From a virus, in the IMG/VR virus record IMGVR_UViG_3300020391_000004, positions 1 through 64,000 of that record: a stretch of 64,000 nt of DNA; one strand, 5' to 3'. The notes beneath the pieces were generated by a model. It did not search any database and had not been told where the DNA came from. It saw only the letters and a list, made by a program, of their open reading frames with translations. Position 1 is the stretch's first letter, and each line of letters starts with the position of its first letter. Below, in pieces: positions 24,472 through 33,025 of this stretch. A program made the translations under genes and the position numbers.

Positions 24472-26232
24472 TTTTTTTGGTTCTGTAGTAGATTCTTCAG
24501 GTGTTGCCTGTGCTATAAGATCATCTGCAAACTCATCTTTTTCGACTAATTGATATTTTTCAGCCATTTTAATAACGACTGCATCACGTCTTTCAATCTC
24601 TGCTTCTTGTTCTGCAATTTTTTTAAGCAATTCTTCTTCTCTTGTTTTGAGACTTTCAGCACCTAACTCTATTTCGTCAAGTGTTGCTTTATATGCATCA
24701 CGTTCTGCTTCAGTTTCTACAACCTTATCTACTAAACCATCACCTATGCCTTTAAGTTCCTTAATTTCTGCTTCTAATTGTTCTATTGTTTTTATAAGAG
24801 CATCACGTTCTGCTTCTAATGCTCGATACTTTTTAGGATCTATATTTGCAAGATTACCATCTAATAGTTTTTCTATCTCTGCTAATACATCATTATGTTT
24901 TTTTAGTTCCATTTCTAGTTCCTCTACTCTTGGATCACTGACCCTTACTATTTGTTCTTTTATTACAGGTTTATTCTTTTGCCTTTCCTCTCTCCACCAA
25001 CCAATTGTCATTGTACCTGCTAGTACTAGACACACTGCTAGTGGATCAAAAACTGCTACAATTATAATTATGACCCAACGCACTGCATCTTCTAATAAAC
25101 TACGGTCTGCGTCTCCATAAATTAATTCTGCAATATATTTTACAGGTCCTACTTCTGCTTCAAACTGTCTATACTTTTTTTCAAACTGAAACTTTGCATC
25201 TCTTAATTTATCTTTTTGAGGTTGTATAGTGGCAATTTTATTCTCAAGTTCAATTATTTTTTGTTCTACTTCTTTACTACCTGTGCCCGCGTCAGATGTA
25301 TGCTTTTGTATATTTTTATTTGCTAGGTCTATAGTAGGTTGTATACTTTTACGTATTTCACTTACACGATTTTCTACGTCTGCAATTTGTTTTGCTAACT
25401 TATTATTAATTTTTGTTATTTCACGTTGTACTCTACTAGCAACACCTATTTCATTCTTTTTTGCTTGTGCTATTTGATCATTTAGTTTCTTACGTTCTGT
25501 TGCTTGTTCTTTACGAAGCTCTTTACCTTTAGCTACATTATCTACATCAGCAGTAAATACTCCGCCTTTTGTAGTACCTTGTTTTAAGTATGCTTCTACG
25601 TCTTTGTCTAATACTGCTAGACGTTTATTTGCTTGTACTATATCTGCTTTTGTACGATTCTGTGCATCTTTTAAACGTTTTTCTTGTTGTGCAATTTCTT
25701 TATCGGCTTGTGCTTGATACATAGGTATCTTTGCATTTTGTGCTACAATTTGTGGTTCTATACTTTTACGTGCATTATCTATTCTATCTTGTTCCAGTTT
25801 TATAAGATTATCAACTCTGACGTTTTGACCACCTTTGTTTAATCGTTCTATATCTTCTGTCCAACGATTAATTTTACTATCTATGGTAACAAGTTTTTCA
25901 TCAATAACTTCCATTTGTGCAAGTTGTTCGCCACCTATTGCACTTTGTTCAATATGACTTTTACTTAGAAATCCAAATACACCCATGCTCGTAATAAACA
26001 TTAATACAATTACTGCACTAGTCAAATAATATTTTATAGCACTAGGTGCCCTTTTCCAATTTTGATGTAACCACACTGTGGCTAAGAGTTTACCTACTTC
26101 TAGCACACTACCCATTAATACAATAGGCAAAAAAGCCGCGGCAAATATTGCAGTAAGACCTACTATACTGTAATAGGCTGCAATTACACTTATACTTAAA
26201 GCCACAATTAATGTAAGGATTCCTAAAAACAT
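24466..26232 (-). CDS. Membrane protein with long coiled coil; -1 frameshift product
   Basis: 588 residues in the zero frame. Three N-terminal membrane segments (about 1-25, 28-50, 70-92) precede a long coiled coil (about 100-360). Another membrane segment (AVRWVIIIIVAVFDPLAVCLVL) and a second coiled coil to the C-terminus follow. The product may form a host-membrane scaffold or an anti-superinfection protein; no family name is offered. An early promoter gives a nearly leaderless start. The C-terminus ends EPKKD-stop just after an A7 slippery run. Confidence 0.7.
   Translation of the reverse strand: MFLGILTLIVALSISVIAAYYSIVGLTAIFAAAFLPIVLMGSVLEVGKLLATVWLHQNWKRAPSAIKYYLTSAVIVLMFITSMGVFGFLSKSHIEQSAIGGEQLAQMEVIDEKLVTIDSKINRWTEDIERLNKGGQNVRVDNLIKLEQDRIDNARKSIEPQIVAQNAKIPMYQAQADKEIAQQEKRLKDAQNRTKADIVQANKRLAVLDKDVEAYLKQGTTKGGVFTADVDNVAKGKELRKEQATERKKLNDQIAQAKKNEIGVASRVQREITKINNKLAKQIADVENRVSEIRKSIQPTIDLANKNIQKHTSDAGTGSKEVEQKIIELENKIATIQPQKDKLRDAKFQFEKKYRQFEAEVGPVKYIAELIYGDADRSLLEDAVRWVIIIIVAVFDPLAVCLVLAGTMTIGWWREERQKNKPVIKEQIVRVSDPRVEELEMELKKHNDVLAEIEKLLDGNLANIDPKKYRALEAERDALIKTIEQLEAEIKELKGIGDGLVDKVVETEAERDAYKATLDEIELGAESLKTREEELLKKIAEQEAEIERRDAVVIKMAEKYQLVEKDEFADDLIAQATPEESTTEPKKD
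24472..24478 (-). promoter_or_regulatory. Slippery heptamer A AAA AAA G
   Basis: Seven A in the frame CCA AAA AAA GAT TAA. A -1 slip puts the ribosome in the open downstream frame and skips the TAA two codons on. The position, frame and heptamer all fit programmed -1 frameshifting of the dnaX type. A downstream pseudoknot has not been assessed. Confidence 0.65.
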
Positions 26233-26238
26233 ATTGCT

Positions 26239-26268
26239 ATTGTACTACCTAATAAGTAAAAATGTCAA
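26239..26268 (-). promoter_or_regulatory. Sigma70-like promoter, leaderless geometry
   Basis: TTGACA (26268-26263), an 18-nt spacer, TACAAT (26244-26239), then AGCAAT and the ATG at 26232. The AGCAATATG context is identical to that at 11994. Confidence 0.65.
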
Positions 26269-26271
26269 GTA

Positions 26272-26754
26272 CTAACTTGCACGGAAAGGACGACCGACTA
26301 TATGAGGATGAGCATCACCTAAGTGAGTGCCTGTATTATCAGTGTTGTTATTACCAACAAATCTTGCTTGTAGTCTTAGAGTAGTGCCTATATTACGAGT
26401 GCGATAGTAATTTGCATCAGTGTCTTCTGCTAAACCACCTTGCCTTTTAAATGAGGCAATTTCAATTGTGGCTTCCTGATATGCTTGTTTTGTAGACTGA
26501 CGTGCAGTAGCACAAGTTACCAAGTCACCTGCTACGACACCTGCGGCGGCTAAAGTAGTTGAAGCATTGGTTGTACTGTCAAATAATGTGCCATTTTTAT
26601 TAATACTTACACGACCATAAACACCTGAACTAATATTACCATCGTCATTTGATATTATTGCAGTGCGAAGTTGTGCAAAAGTCTGTCCATTGTCAATAGT
26701 CAGATTCTCATGTATTCCTGTCAATTGCTTATATTTTATTGCTATGTTTGCCAT
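26272..26754 (-). CDS. Probable structural protein
   Basis: 160 residues from MANIAIKYKQLTG at 26754; the longer in-frame reading would run into the divergent gene. The sequence is low in cysteine, rich in Asn/Thr and Gly, and ends with TGTHLGDAHPHIVGRPF, typical of phage virion proteins. A TATAAATA element lies 4 nt from the ATG, so it is a late gene with almost no leader. No fold recognised. Confidence 0.55.
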   Translation of the reverse strand: MANIAIKYKQLTGIHENLTIDNGQTFAQLRTAIISNDDGNISSGVYGRVSINKNGTLFDSTTNASTTLAAAGVVAGDLVTCATARQSTKQAYQEATIEIASFKRQGGLAEDTDANYYRTRNIGTTLRLQARFVGNNNTDNTGTHLGDAHPHIVGRPFRAS

Positions 26755-26758
26755 ACTG

Positions 26759-26772
26759 TATTTATATAAATA
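26759..26772. promoter_or_regulatory. Overlapping divergent late promoters
   Basis: TATTTATATAAATA contains TATAAATA on both strands: minus 26766-26759 (4 nt before the ATG at 26754) and plus 26765-26772 (5 nt before the ATG at 26778). Confidence 0.65.
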
Positions 26773-26777
26773 TTTAC

Positions 26778-27419
26778 ATGCTATTAAACGAAATAACAAA
26801 ATCTTCAAATGTAGATACTAGTAAAGTAAAACTTTCAGGTAACATGACATACAAACAAATAGCACAGTCAATTCAAAAAGCATTTCCAGAACTAAAAGTT
26901 GAAATCGAAACTACGCCAGACCTAGATGTTGGCGAGTTTAGTATGGGAGCAGAATTTGATGTTGATACTAAAAAAATTATATTATATCCTCAGTTTAGTA
27001 AAAAAACAAATAGTATTAATTGGACTGATAGTGGCGTCGACACTTTCAGGACTTTACTTAATGATGTTATTAAGCACGAACGATTACATTCGAAACAATT
27101 TGCAAGAAGAAATTATATCGACACCTCTGTGGGAATCGATAATCGTGACGCTAATTATGAATATATGAGCAGACCAGATGAGATCGAAGCTTATGCAATG
27201 AACATTGCCGATGAACTTATCCGTAAAGCAGGTAAAGATGGTGCAATAGATTTATTAAGAATGGCAAATAAAACTGCCCAATTCAAAGATGAAATGGGCA
27301 ATTTGTTAAGTCCTAATTTACTTGCTTATCTAGCTATGTGGAATTATGACAGCACTCATCCAGTTTTAAAACGCCTGTATAAAAAGACCTATCAATATAT
27401 TACTGAGCAGACATCCTAA
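26778..27419 (+). CDS. HExxH metallopeptidase-like protein with capsid-targeting-like N-terminus
   Basis: 213 residues from the ATG at 26778, which is preceded 5 nt away by a late promoter. The N-terminus MLLNEI fits the shared head-signature motif. Residues 94-107 (LNDVIKHERLHSKQ) contain H100-E-R-L-H104, the zinc-metallopeptidase HExxH. A later Glu in RPDEIEAYAMN is a plausible third ligand. A packaged or injected protease is therefore possible. It is one of few late genes on the plus strand. Confidence 0.6.
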   Translation: MLLNEITKSSNVDTSKVKLSGNMTYKQIAQSIQKAFPELKVEIETTPDLDVGEFSMGAEFDVDTKKIILYPQFSKKTNSINWTDSGVDTFRTLLNDVIKHERLHSKQFARRNYIDTSVGIDNRDANYEYMSRPDEIEAYAMNIADELIRKAGKDGAIDLLRMANKTAQFKDEMGNLLSPNLLAYLAMWNYDSTHPVLKRLYKKTYQYITEQTS

Positions 27420-27909
27420 TTACTACACTAATGTTGCCACCAACGCCAGGATTCCTTGTCCTTGTAGTAGTGCCAGTAAAACCTGCGGCTTTATAAGTAA
27501 TTTTGTATCCTGCCAAATACTCTTCTGTGCTTGTATCATATGATGTACTACATTTTTGTATTGTTCTGTAACCTGTTATTTGTTGGTTGTTCATTTTATT
27601 ACCGAATAATCCACCTATAATTGCACCAGCAGTGCCTCCATCAGGTAAATTTTTTGTAACATTTTGTCCTATAATTCCTCCTATTATGGCACCAGGAACA
27701 CTAAACTGATTATTTTGTGATTGACCATAAACAGGTACATCTTCGTTCCAACATTTTTGTATAGGTGTGTTAATTGTTTTTGTTTTGTATACAGGCTGAC
27801 TATCTATAATAGTTCCTGTCACTGTAAATGTTTCTGCTAATGCAAGTCCAATGTTTAAAAAGAAACATAATATAATTATGTTTACATACATTAAATTTTT
27901 TATTGTCAT
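27400..27909 (-). CDS. Glycine-zipper 2TM domain surface protein
   Basis: 169 residues. Signal peptide (about 1-25, ending GLALAETF) and two glycine-zipper repeats GAIIGGIIGQNV and GAIIGGLFGNKM, the Gly_zipper_2TM hallmark of 17-kDa surface antigen-like lipoproteins. A beta-rich C-terminus with YKITYKAAGFTGTTTR follows. It would sit in the envelope of the infected cell or be a lysis-related factor. It overlaps the end of the metallopeptidase gene by 20 nt. Confidence 0.75.
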   Translation of the reverse strand: MTIKNLMYVNIIILCFFLNIGLALAETFTVTGTIIDSQPVYKTKTINTPIQKCWNEDVPVYGQSQNNQFSVPGAIIGGIIGQNVTKNLPDGGTAGAIIGGLFGNKMNNQQITGYRTIQKCSTSYDTSTEEYLAGYKITYKAAGFTGTTTRTRNPGVGGNISVVIRMSAQ

Positions 27910-27934
27910 ATTAGTCTCCTATAATAATTTACTT

Positions 27935-28033
27935 TTAGTCTGGTTTGACACTATGTTTTCCGAATAACCATATTATTGTACATAATACAATTGGATATAC
28001 TGCTAAAACTATTGTTCCAACTTCAAATGGCAT
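27935..28033 (-). CDS. Tiny membrane protein (32 aa)
   Basis: MPFEVGTIVLAVYPIVLCTIIW, then LFGKHSVKPD: one strongly hydrophobic segment and a basic tail. The ATG directly follows the stop of the 2OG gene (TAAATG). Its size and topology fit a small membrane accessory (for example holin-like or lysis regulator), but no function is shown. Confidence 0.45.
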   Translation of the reverse strand: MPFEVGTIVLAVYPIVLCTIIWLFGKHSVKPD

Positions 28034-28762
28034 TTAATTCTCCTTTGGGTAAAACCAACCTGCTAAACTATACCTAGGATGATCTGCAGTAATACAGACT
28101 GGACTTATAAAATGTTTGTTGATCCTAGCGCCACTGCTTTCACTGACGTCCATTATAACTAATCTATTGCCAAAAGGTTCTATGCTATCTTTAATTGTTT
28201 TTTCATCTTGCTCTAATATACAAAGTTGACCTCCCCATTGAGTTAACCATGTATTGTTAAAATAAAATATGTAAGCACAATACCTTTTTGGGTCATGATG
28301 AGCTGATAACCAAGAAGTGTTATCATAATAACTATATGTTGGTTGGTTAGTGAACATATTAGTAAATCCCGTCACTTCACTAACTAAGTCATTAAAATTA
28401 TATTCTAACTTTTTAATACTATAATCTTCATTTACTACACGATTAAATTCAGTCACATAAGCATTATCATGTATTAAATGATGTTCCTTTAAAAGCCAAT
28501 AGGCGTAATGAAAATAACTAAAGTTGCCTCTGCCTTTTTCTATATAATCAAACAACACATCATGAAACTGGTCACTTTCTTTAAATCCTGCAGGAAACTT
28601 TTCATGAGTACTTTTTACACATGCCCAAACTCCATATGGCAATTTAGGTACTGCTTTGTATAATGCATTTATATAGTTAAATTGTAAAACATTATCTATG
28701 ACTGCATATCTATTGTTAGCAAAGTCTTCTTTTGCTTTTGCTATATTATCTTGATTAAACAT
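28034..28762 (-). CDS. 2-oxoglutarate/Fe(II) oxygenase (prolyl-4-hydroxylase-like)
   Basis: 242 residues. The motif SAHHDPKRYCAYIFYFN gives the HxD metal ligands, followed by GGQLCILE, and the C-terminal HFISPV and YSLAGWFY region includes the distal His and the 2OG-binding Arg in HPRYSLAGW. This is the P4H pattern, common in T4-like marine phages. The substrate is unknown. It sits 29 nt from the cell-wall hydrolase start in a head-to-tail string. Confidence 0.8.
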   Translation of the reverse strand: MFNQDNIAKAKEDFANNRYAVIDNVLQFNYINALYKAVPKLPYGVWACVKSTHEKFPAGFKESDQFHDVLFDYIEKGRGNFSYFHYAYWLLKEHHLIHDNAYVTEFNRVVNEDYSIKKLEYNFNDLVSEVTGFTNMFTNQPTYSYYDNTSWLSAHHDPKRYCAYIFYFNNTWLTQWGGQLCILEQDEKTIKDSIEPFGNRLVIMDVSESSGARINKHFISPVCITADHPRYSLAGWFYPKEN

Positions 28763-29578
28763 TTATCCTCTTTTGTAAAATATATGATCATCTATTTTTA
28801 CTATCTTTTTCATTGTTTTATTCCATTTTGGATTAACATAGTCTGCATGATAATGTGTTGCACCTTCTAATACATCTTTCCATTTATCAAATGCTAAAAT
28901 TTGATAAGCAATATTTTCAGCAGTGTTCCAAGCTCTATTTTTTTCTTTGTTAATTACTTCGTCTTTCTTACCATCACAATACCAACTAAACTGACATCTA
29001 TCTCTCTTTGGATAATATATACGTTTGTCATCAGGTAAATCTTTTATTTGGGCAGTTTTCCAACTTTCACGGACAGGACCTTCAAAAATAACACCACAGG
29101 TATCTGCCGGATAACGTCTATCTAAAACACGATTCATTACAACTCTGCCTACTGCAATTTGTCCTGCTATACTTTGATTGTTTGCTTCTCTATAAATGTT
29201 TAGTGCAAGACAATCTACTTCTTCTGGTTTAACTATATCCTTTATATTTTTTAGTTCAGCTTCTTTAATAGGCTTATATATAACTCTTGTAGTGTTTATA
29301 TGTTGTATCACTGGCTTTTCAATAATAGTAGGTACTTCTATTTCTTTAATAATTACTTTTTCAACTATTTGAGGAACTTTTATTTCCTTAACTACAGTTT
29401 TTGTTTCTACAATAGGAATCTTTATTTCTTTGACTACTACCCTTTCGACAGGTACTTCTACACGTTCCGTCTGTTTTTCAATTACTATTTTTTCAGGACC
29501 AAAAAAATGTAAACCTACTGCACCAATAATTAGACCAGATAAAAATTTAGCCAAATTAGACATCCATACTCTCCGCAT
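28763..29578 (-). CDS. Cell wall hydrolase (SleB/CwlJ type) endolysin
   Basis: 271 residues. An N-terminal membrane segment (LSGLIIGAVGLHFFG) and a long Val/Glu/Lys-rich stalk with repeated VPVERVV and EIKVPQIVEK precede a C-terminal hydrolase_2 domain. The motif CLALNIYREANNQSIAGQIA (about 125-145) carries the catalytic Glu, and CQFSWYCDG is also conserved. It should cut peptidoglycan. The membrane anchor (SAR-type or tethered endolysin) and a sigma70-like promoter upstream are notable. AGGAG is close to the ATG. Confidence 0.8.
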   Translation of the reverse strand: MRRVWMSNLAKFLSGLIIGAVGLHFFGPEKIVIEKQTERVEVPVERVVVKEIKIPIVETKTVVKEIKVPQIVEKVIIKEIEVPTIIEKPVIQHINTTRVIYKPIKEAELKNIKDIVKPEEVDCLALNIYREANNQSIAGQIAVGRVVMNRVLDRRYPADTCGVIFEGPVRESWKTAQIKDLPDDKRIYYPKRDRCQFSWYCDGKKDEVINKEKNRAWNTAENIAYQILAFDKWKDVLEGATHYHADYVNPKWNKTMKKIVKIDDHIFYKRG

Positions 29579-29597
29579 TACAATTATTACTCCTTGT

Positions 29598-29625
29598 ATA
29601 ATAACATAGTATAGATTATTGTCAA
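29598..29625 (-). promoter_or_regulatory. Sigma70-like promoter of the hydrolase gene
   Basis: TTGACA (29625-29620), a 16-nt spacer and TATTAT (29603-29598), 19 nt upstream of the start at 29578. Confidence 0.75.
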
Positions 29626-29626
29626 C

Positions 29627-30064
29627 CTATAAAGTGACAACGCCTTCGGTAATTAAACGATCTCTGTTTGCTAAATGTAATTCTTTAATATCTTCTTTTG
29701 AACCACCGGTATATGGCACTGCATGTCCTTCAGCGATCATAACTTCAGTAACTGGTTTCCAAGAATCAATATTATAAACTTGAAAATCTCCTAGTATACG
29801 ACCGAACTTACCTTTCATATCTTCACCGTTTTTGTTTATTTGTGTTTTCAAAACGCTAGATTTGCCTAGCAGTTCTGTAAGTCTCTTTTTAGCGGCTAAT
29901 CCAAATTTCTTTTCTACTTTATCCCTTGTACGACTTTCAGGTGTATCAATTCCCATAATACGGACACGTTCATCGCTCAATATAATACCAAATCCTAAAT
30001 CTATATCTACATCTACTGTGTCACCGTCAATGACTTTTACTACTTTTGCCTTATACTCATACAT
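29627..30064 (-). CDS. Thermonuclease-like (SNase) protein
   Basis: 145 residues. VKVIDGDTVDVDIDLGFG carries the calcium-binding DGD, then RVRIMGIDTPESRTRDK with the catalytic Arg and Glu, and a second Arg in GRILGDF. Active-site residues of staphylococcal nuclease are thus present. It cleaves single-stranded or denatured DNA and RNA. It has no signal peptide, so it acts in the cytoplasm unless packaged. A late promoter is 19 nt upstream. Confidence 0.88.
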   Translation of the reverse strand: MYEYKAKVVKVIDGDTVDVDIDLGFGIILSDERVRIMGIDTPESRTRDKVEKKFGLAAKKRLTELLGKSSVLKTQINKNGEDMKGKFGRILGDFQVYNIDSWKPVTEVMIAEGHAVPYTGGSKEDIKELHLANRDRLITEGVVTL

Positions 30065-30082
30065 TGATTTTTCTCCTCAATG

Positions 30083-30094
30083 TATTTATAAATA
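30083..30094. promoter_or_regulatory. Overlapping divergent late promoters
   Basis: TATTTATAAATA holds TATAAATA on the minus strand (30090-30083, for the 29627 gene) and on the plus strand (30087-30094, 4 nt before the ATG at 30099). Confidence 0.65.
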
Positions 30095-30098
30095 TTAT

Positions 30099-30431
30099 AT
30101 GCTAAGAAAACTAAGAAAATGGCGTGAAAAATGGACTGTAGATCATACAGTAGATGTTGTAGTAGATATTACTCTCCTACTAATAGATGTTATTGCTAGT
30201 CCTGTTTTAATCTGTGTAAGACTAATTCGTTACGTAATAGGTGATTGGTTGACAGATAAGATAAAACGTGGAATAAAATTTTTTATTCATTTATGGCAAC
30301 GTCAGCATCAAATTGTGAGAAGATTTATTGTTGTAGTCTTTTTAATAGCACTGCCATTTTTACTAATTATTTTATGGGCGTTTTCAGAATTTTGGACTAT
30401 GTATTGGGAAATAACATGGGGTGATAATTAG
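30099..30431 (+). CDS. Membrane protein, basic
   Basis: 110 residues from MLRKLRKWREKW, immediately after a late promoter. A very basic amphipathic N-terminus precedes a hydrophobic segment (VVVDITLLLIDVIASPVLI). A basic middle (KIKRGIKFFIHLWQRQHQIVRR) and a strong C-terminal membrane segment follow. The topology suggests a holin-like or membrane-anchored head/tail accessory. No family recognised. It stops directly beside the convergent tail gene. Confidence 0.5.
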   Translation: MLRKLRKWREKWTVDHTVDVVVDITLLLIDVIASPVLICVRLIRYVIGDWLTDKIKRGIKFFIHLWQRQHQIVRRFIVVVFLIALPFLLIILWAFSEFWTMYWEITWGDN

Positions 30432-32183
30432 TTAACTGTCAAACTCAGAACGCCATCTAATATCGTAAATATTAGCGGCCTCTTTGTTTTCTAATTCTTT
30501 TACATAAGCTCTAAAATATTCGCCACCTATATCGCCATCTTTTATTGCTTGGTCAATCATTCCTGTTACAATAGCTTTCTTTTCATCCTGCAATATCGTA
30601 CCACGCAGACTTTGCACAAAATTTAAAGCATTATCACTAAAGTTTGTCCTTATACTGTAGTTCATGTCTATACGACTTTGAAAATCCTTCTCATCAAATA
30701 CTTTTTTAAATAAGGTATTCCAATTATCAATTAAAGTTTGAATATTATCATTTACATTTCGTCTGCTCATTAAGTTTGCACAATCTGTCTCAATTTGTCC
30801 TATTTTATTAGCTTGAAAACTAGGATAAGGATCTGCTACAGGTCCAATACTTGGACCGTCTGGGTCAGCGAGTGTTAGATTTCCAACACTACCAGAAGTA
30901 AAATTTCCGTTAAGTCCATTAGCAAGTTGTGTAATATGTGTTTGCAGTGTAGTCAATTCACCGGCAGTGTGTAAACTTTGCAGTGCAGTTCTGTATGCAG
31001 AGGCTGGAGTAGTCACTCCTACTGCACCTAAAGAACCTATCATATCAGTCATTGTAATAGAACCGTTTGGACCAGTACCACCTAAAAACTTTGCAATGAG
31101 GCTATCGACATATTCCCGTTTTGTAAAATTAGTAATATTATGTATGGTAGGTAAATCTACAGTAGTGACTCTTGTAATATAATCTGCAAGTTGTGTTAAG
31201 TTGTCTATGCGTCCTAACTCTATTGCTTGTAATCGTGCTTTGAACTCATCCATATTTTTAAAAGATATAACATCTTTACTGTTAACAAAAATTTTACTAA
31301 AATCAGTATAATCACCTAATTTTTCTAAGACAATATTTGAAGATAGTAGTGATTGTGCATTAGATATTAAGTTTGGTACAGTAATTATATCTAACACTTT
31401 TTGCATTAGAACATTGTATTGTGTATCTGCAAGATTAAATATAGCACTAGGATCAATTCCAAGTTTGCCCATTACTGTATCTATTCCTGTAACACTTATA
31501 CCATCTACATTATTAAGTGCTTGAATAACTTGTCCGGGGTTACCAAAGTTACCAATATCATTTAAGTTAAATGCTATTCCTAAATTATTAATATCTTGAG
31601 CAAGTAAATTAAAATTAACACTACTTGCTTCTTTAACAAGCGTACTTACTCCGTTAGTGACTACTGCCTGCATATTAGGATAGCCTTCACCTAGATAATT
31701 AGGAAATATTCCATTTGCAGGATAAGTTTTACTATCTAAATCTGGAAACTTTCCAAACTCCACACCATCGTTTAAATATTGCAAACTTGGTGCAATTCTT
31801 TTACTACTAGAAACTAAACTGTTACTAATAAAAAAAGTCTGTGCCATTTGTATTGGCCCAGTACCAAACATTAAATTTACATGGGCCGCTAGACGATCCA
31901 TACCTAATCCTGTGCCTACTGTGCTTGTATACGTACTTGGAACAACTCCTGTAAATGCACCAAAGCCACTTATGTCACGGTTACCTAATGTGTCTATTGC
32001 ATTACTGTCAGGTTGGTTAGTTGCATTTCTAGCACTAGAAGTAATACCTACATGACCATTAGCAGTTGCTTTAGTTAAGGCTACAAGTTCTTTGGTACCT
32101 GGAGTTAATCCAGTACCATCATTAAGTACACCTACTGCCATTGTACCTAAATAACTTAATTGACTGCTTGAACCGTATGCCAT
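30432..32183 (-). CDS. Large tail-region structural protein
   Basis: 583 residues, no cysteine clusters, rich in Asn, Gly, Thr and Asp, with short strand-rich repeats and helical C-terminus (YFRAYVKELENKEAANIYD). The N-terminus begins MAYGSSSQLSYLGTMAVGVL. Its stop/start coupling with the PAAR gene (TAATG) supports a baseplate or tail-tip role. No specific T4 homologue is recognised. Confidence 0.55.
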   Translation of the reverse strand: MAYGSSSQLSYLGTMAVGVLNDGTGLTPGTKELVALTKATANGHVGITSSARNATNQPDSNAIDTLGNRDISGFGAFTGVVPSTYTSTVGTGLGMDRLAAHVNLMFGTGPIQMAQTFFISNSLVSSSKRIAPSLQYLNDGVEFGKFPDLDSKTYPANGIFPNYLGEGYPNMQAVVTNGVSTLVKEASSVNFNLLAQDINNLGIAFNLNDIGNFGNPGQVIQALNNVDGISVTGIDTVMGKLGIDPSAIFNLADTQYNVLMQKVLDIITVPNLISNAQSLLSSNIVLEKLGDYTDFSKIFVNSKDVISFKNMDEFKARLQAIELGRIDNLTQLADYITRVTTVDLPTIHNITNFTKREYVDSLIAKFLGGTGPNGSITMTDMIGSLGAVGVTTPASAYRTALQSLHTAGELTTLQTHITQLANGLNGNFTSGSVGNLTLADPDGPSIGPVADPYPSFQANKIGQIETDCANLMSRRNVNDNIQTLIDNWNTLFKKVFDEKDFQSRIDMNYSIRTNFSDNALNFVQSLRGTILQDEKKAIVTGMIDQAIKDGDIGGEYFRAYVKELENKEAANIYDIRWRSEFDS

Positions 32184-32530
32184 TATGTACTAAAACTTAC
32201 TGTGCCTAATCCTGTTTGATTTGCAGGTGCACTATCACGTGAGCTACCTCCAACTAGCACTTTAAAATCGCCTGTCGTCCTAGGATGACCACAAGTATCA
32301 ATATCCATAACTTTATGCACAGGTAGTCCTTCAGCAAATACTGTTGCACTTCCTCCAGTAACTACTGCTACACAATGAATACTACAACCCGGAACTCCAC
32401 AACACGGATGTGGTGTGACAGGACTTGCAAACGCGGCTATAGGTACCATACTGCTTAGTACTGTAGGTCTGGGTGCAGTTGCTATTCCACCCGCGGCGTT
32501 TATGTCGCCTATTCTTACTATTGGGAACAT
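32183..32530 (-). CDS. PAAR-domain tail spike tip protein
   Basis: 115 residues of PAAR composition: IVRIGDINAAGG, PRPTVLSSM, HPCCGVPGCSIHC, and GHPRTTGDFKVLVGG. PAAR proteins sharpen the tip of contractile-tail spikes and often bind a metal through His/Cys, here the H-P-C-C...C...H-C group. It would sit on the gp5-like spike of the tail. A GTAAATAC element sits only 3 nt before the ATG, again a near-leaderless late start. Confidence 0.8.
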   Translation of the reverse strand: MFPIVRIGDINAAGGIATAPRPTVLSSMVPIAAFASPVTPHPCCGVPGCSIHCVAVVTGGSATVFAEGLPVHKVMDIDTCGHPRTTGDFKVLVGGSSRDSAPANQTGLGTVSFST

Positions 32531-32559
32531 AAAGTATTTACCTAAATCATTATATGCTA

Positions 32560-32850
32560 TTATAATTTACAGCTAATATCAAAATCAAAATTGTCTAAAT
32601 TAAAAGACTGTATTCTGTCATCTATTTTTTCTTTGGATAATGTAAGTAATCCGTTACAACCACCTTCGACGAGTAAGTTATTACGATAGTAAATTTGCGG
32701 GCAAGTTTTATGCCCTGCATTTTTAAGAAATTCTCTAGCTTCTGGATTATAATCAATATTAATCTCCTCGAATTCGAAATTGTTTTCTTTTAAATAGTTC
32801 ATTGCCATATGACAATAGCCACATAGGTTTTTTGTATATACTGTTATCAT
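32560..32850 (-). CDS. Glutaredoxin
   Basis: 96 residues from the ATG at 32850, coupled to the preceding stop through ATGA. The redox motif is CGYCHM (CxxC), with CPQIYY and GGCNGL as in the glutathione-binding TVP/GG regions, though TVP is CPQ here. Glutaredoxin supplies electrons to ribonucleotide reductase, and NrdA/NrdB lie 5 kb away. It may be the phage's own RNR reductant. Confidence 0.85.
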   Translation of the reverse strand: MITVYTKNLCGYCHMAMNYLKENNFEFEEINIDYNPEAREFLKNAGHKTCPQIYYRNNLLVEGGCNGLLTLSKEKIDDRIQSFNLDNFDFDISCKL

Positions 32851-33023
32851 CTTAAATAATCCTCTACACATGCATATGATACACCTGGAGGAGAAATACT
32901 TTTACGATTTAATCCTTCTAGCATACATTCTTCATAAGTTTTAAAATAGTCTAGTCCTTCTCCGTTGACTTCTCCGCTAACATCTATACTGACTACAACT
33001 AATATATATCCTAAAATTAACAT
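32847..33023 (-). CDS. Small secreted Cys-pair protein (fourth paralogue)
   Basis: 58 residues: a hydrophobic N-terminus (MLILGYILVVVSI), then DYFKTYEECMLEG and a second cysteine in YACVEDY. This is the same arrangement as at 12089, 14704 and 14934. The stop overlaps the glutaredoxin ATG by ATGA, and the start lies 2 nt after the amidinotransferase stop. It would be exported and probably has one disulfide. Confidence 0.55.
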   Translation of the reverse strand: MLILGYILVVVSIDVSGEVNGEGLDYFKTYEECMLEGLNRKSISPPGVSYACVEDYLR

Positions 33024-33025
33024 TA

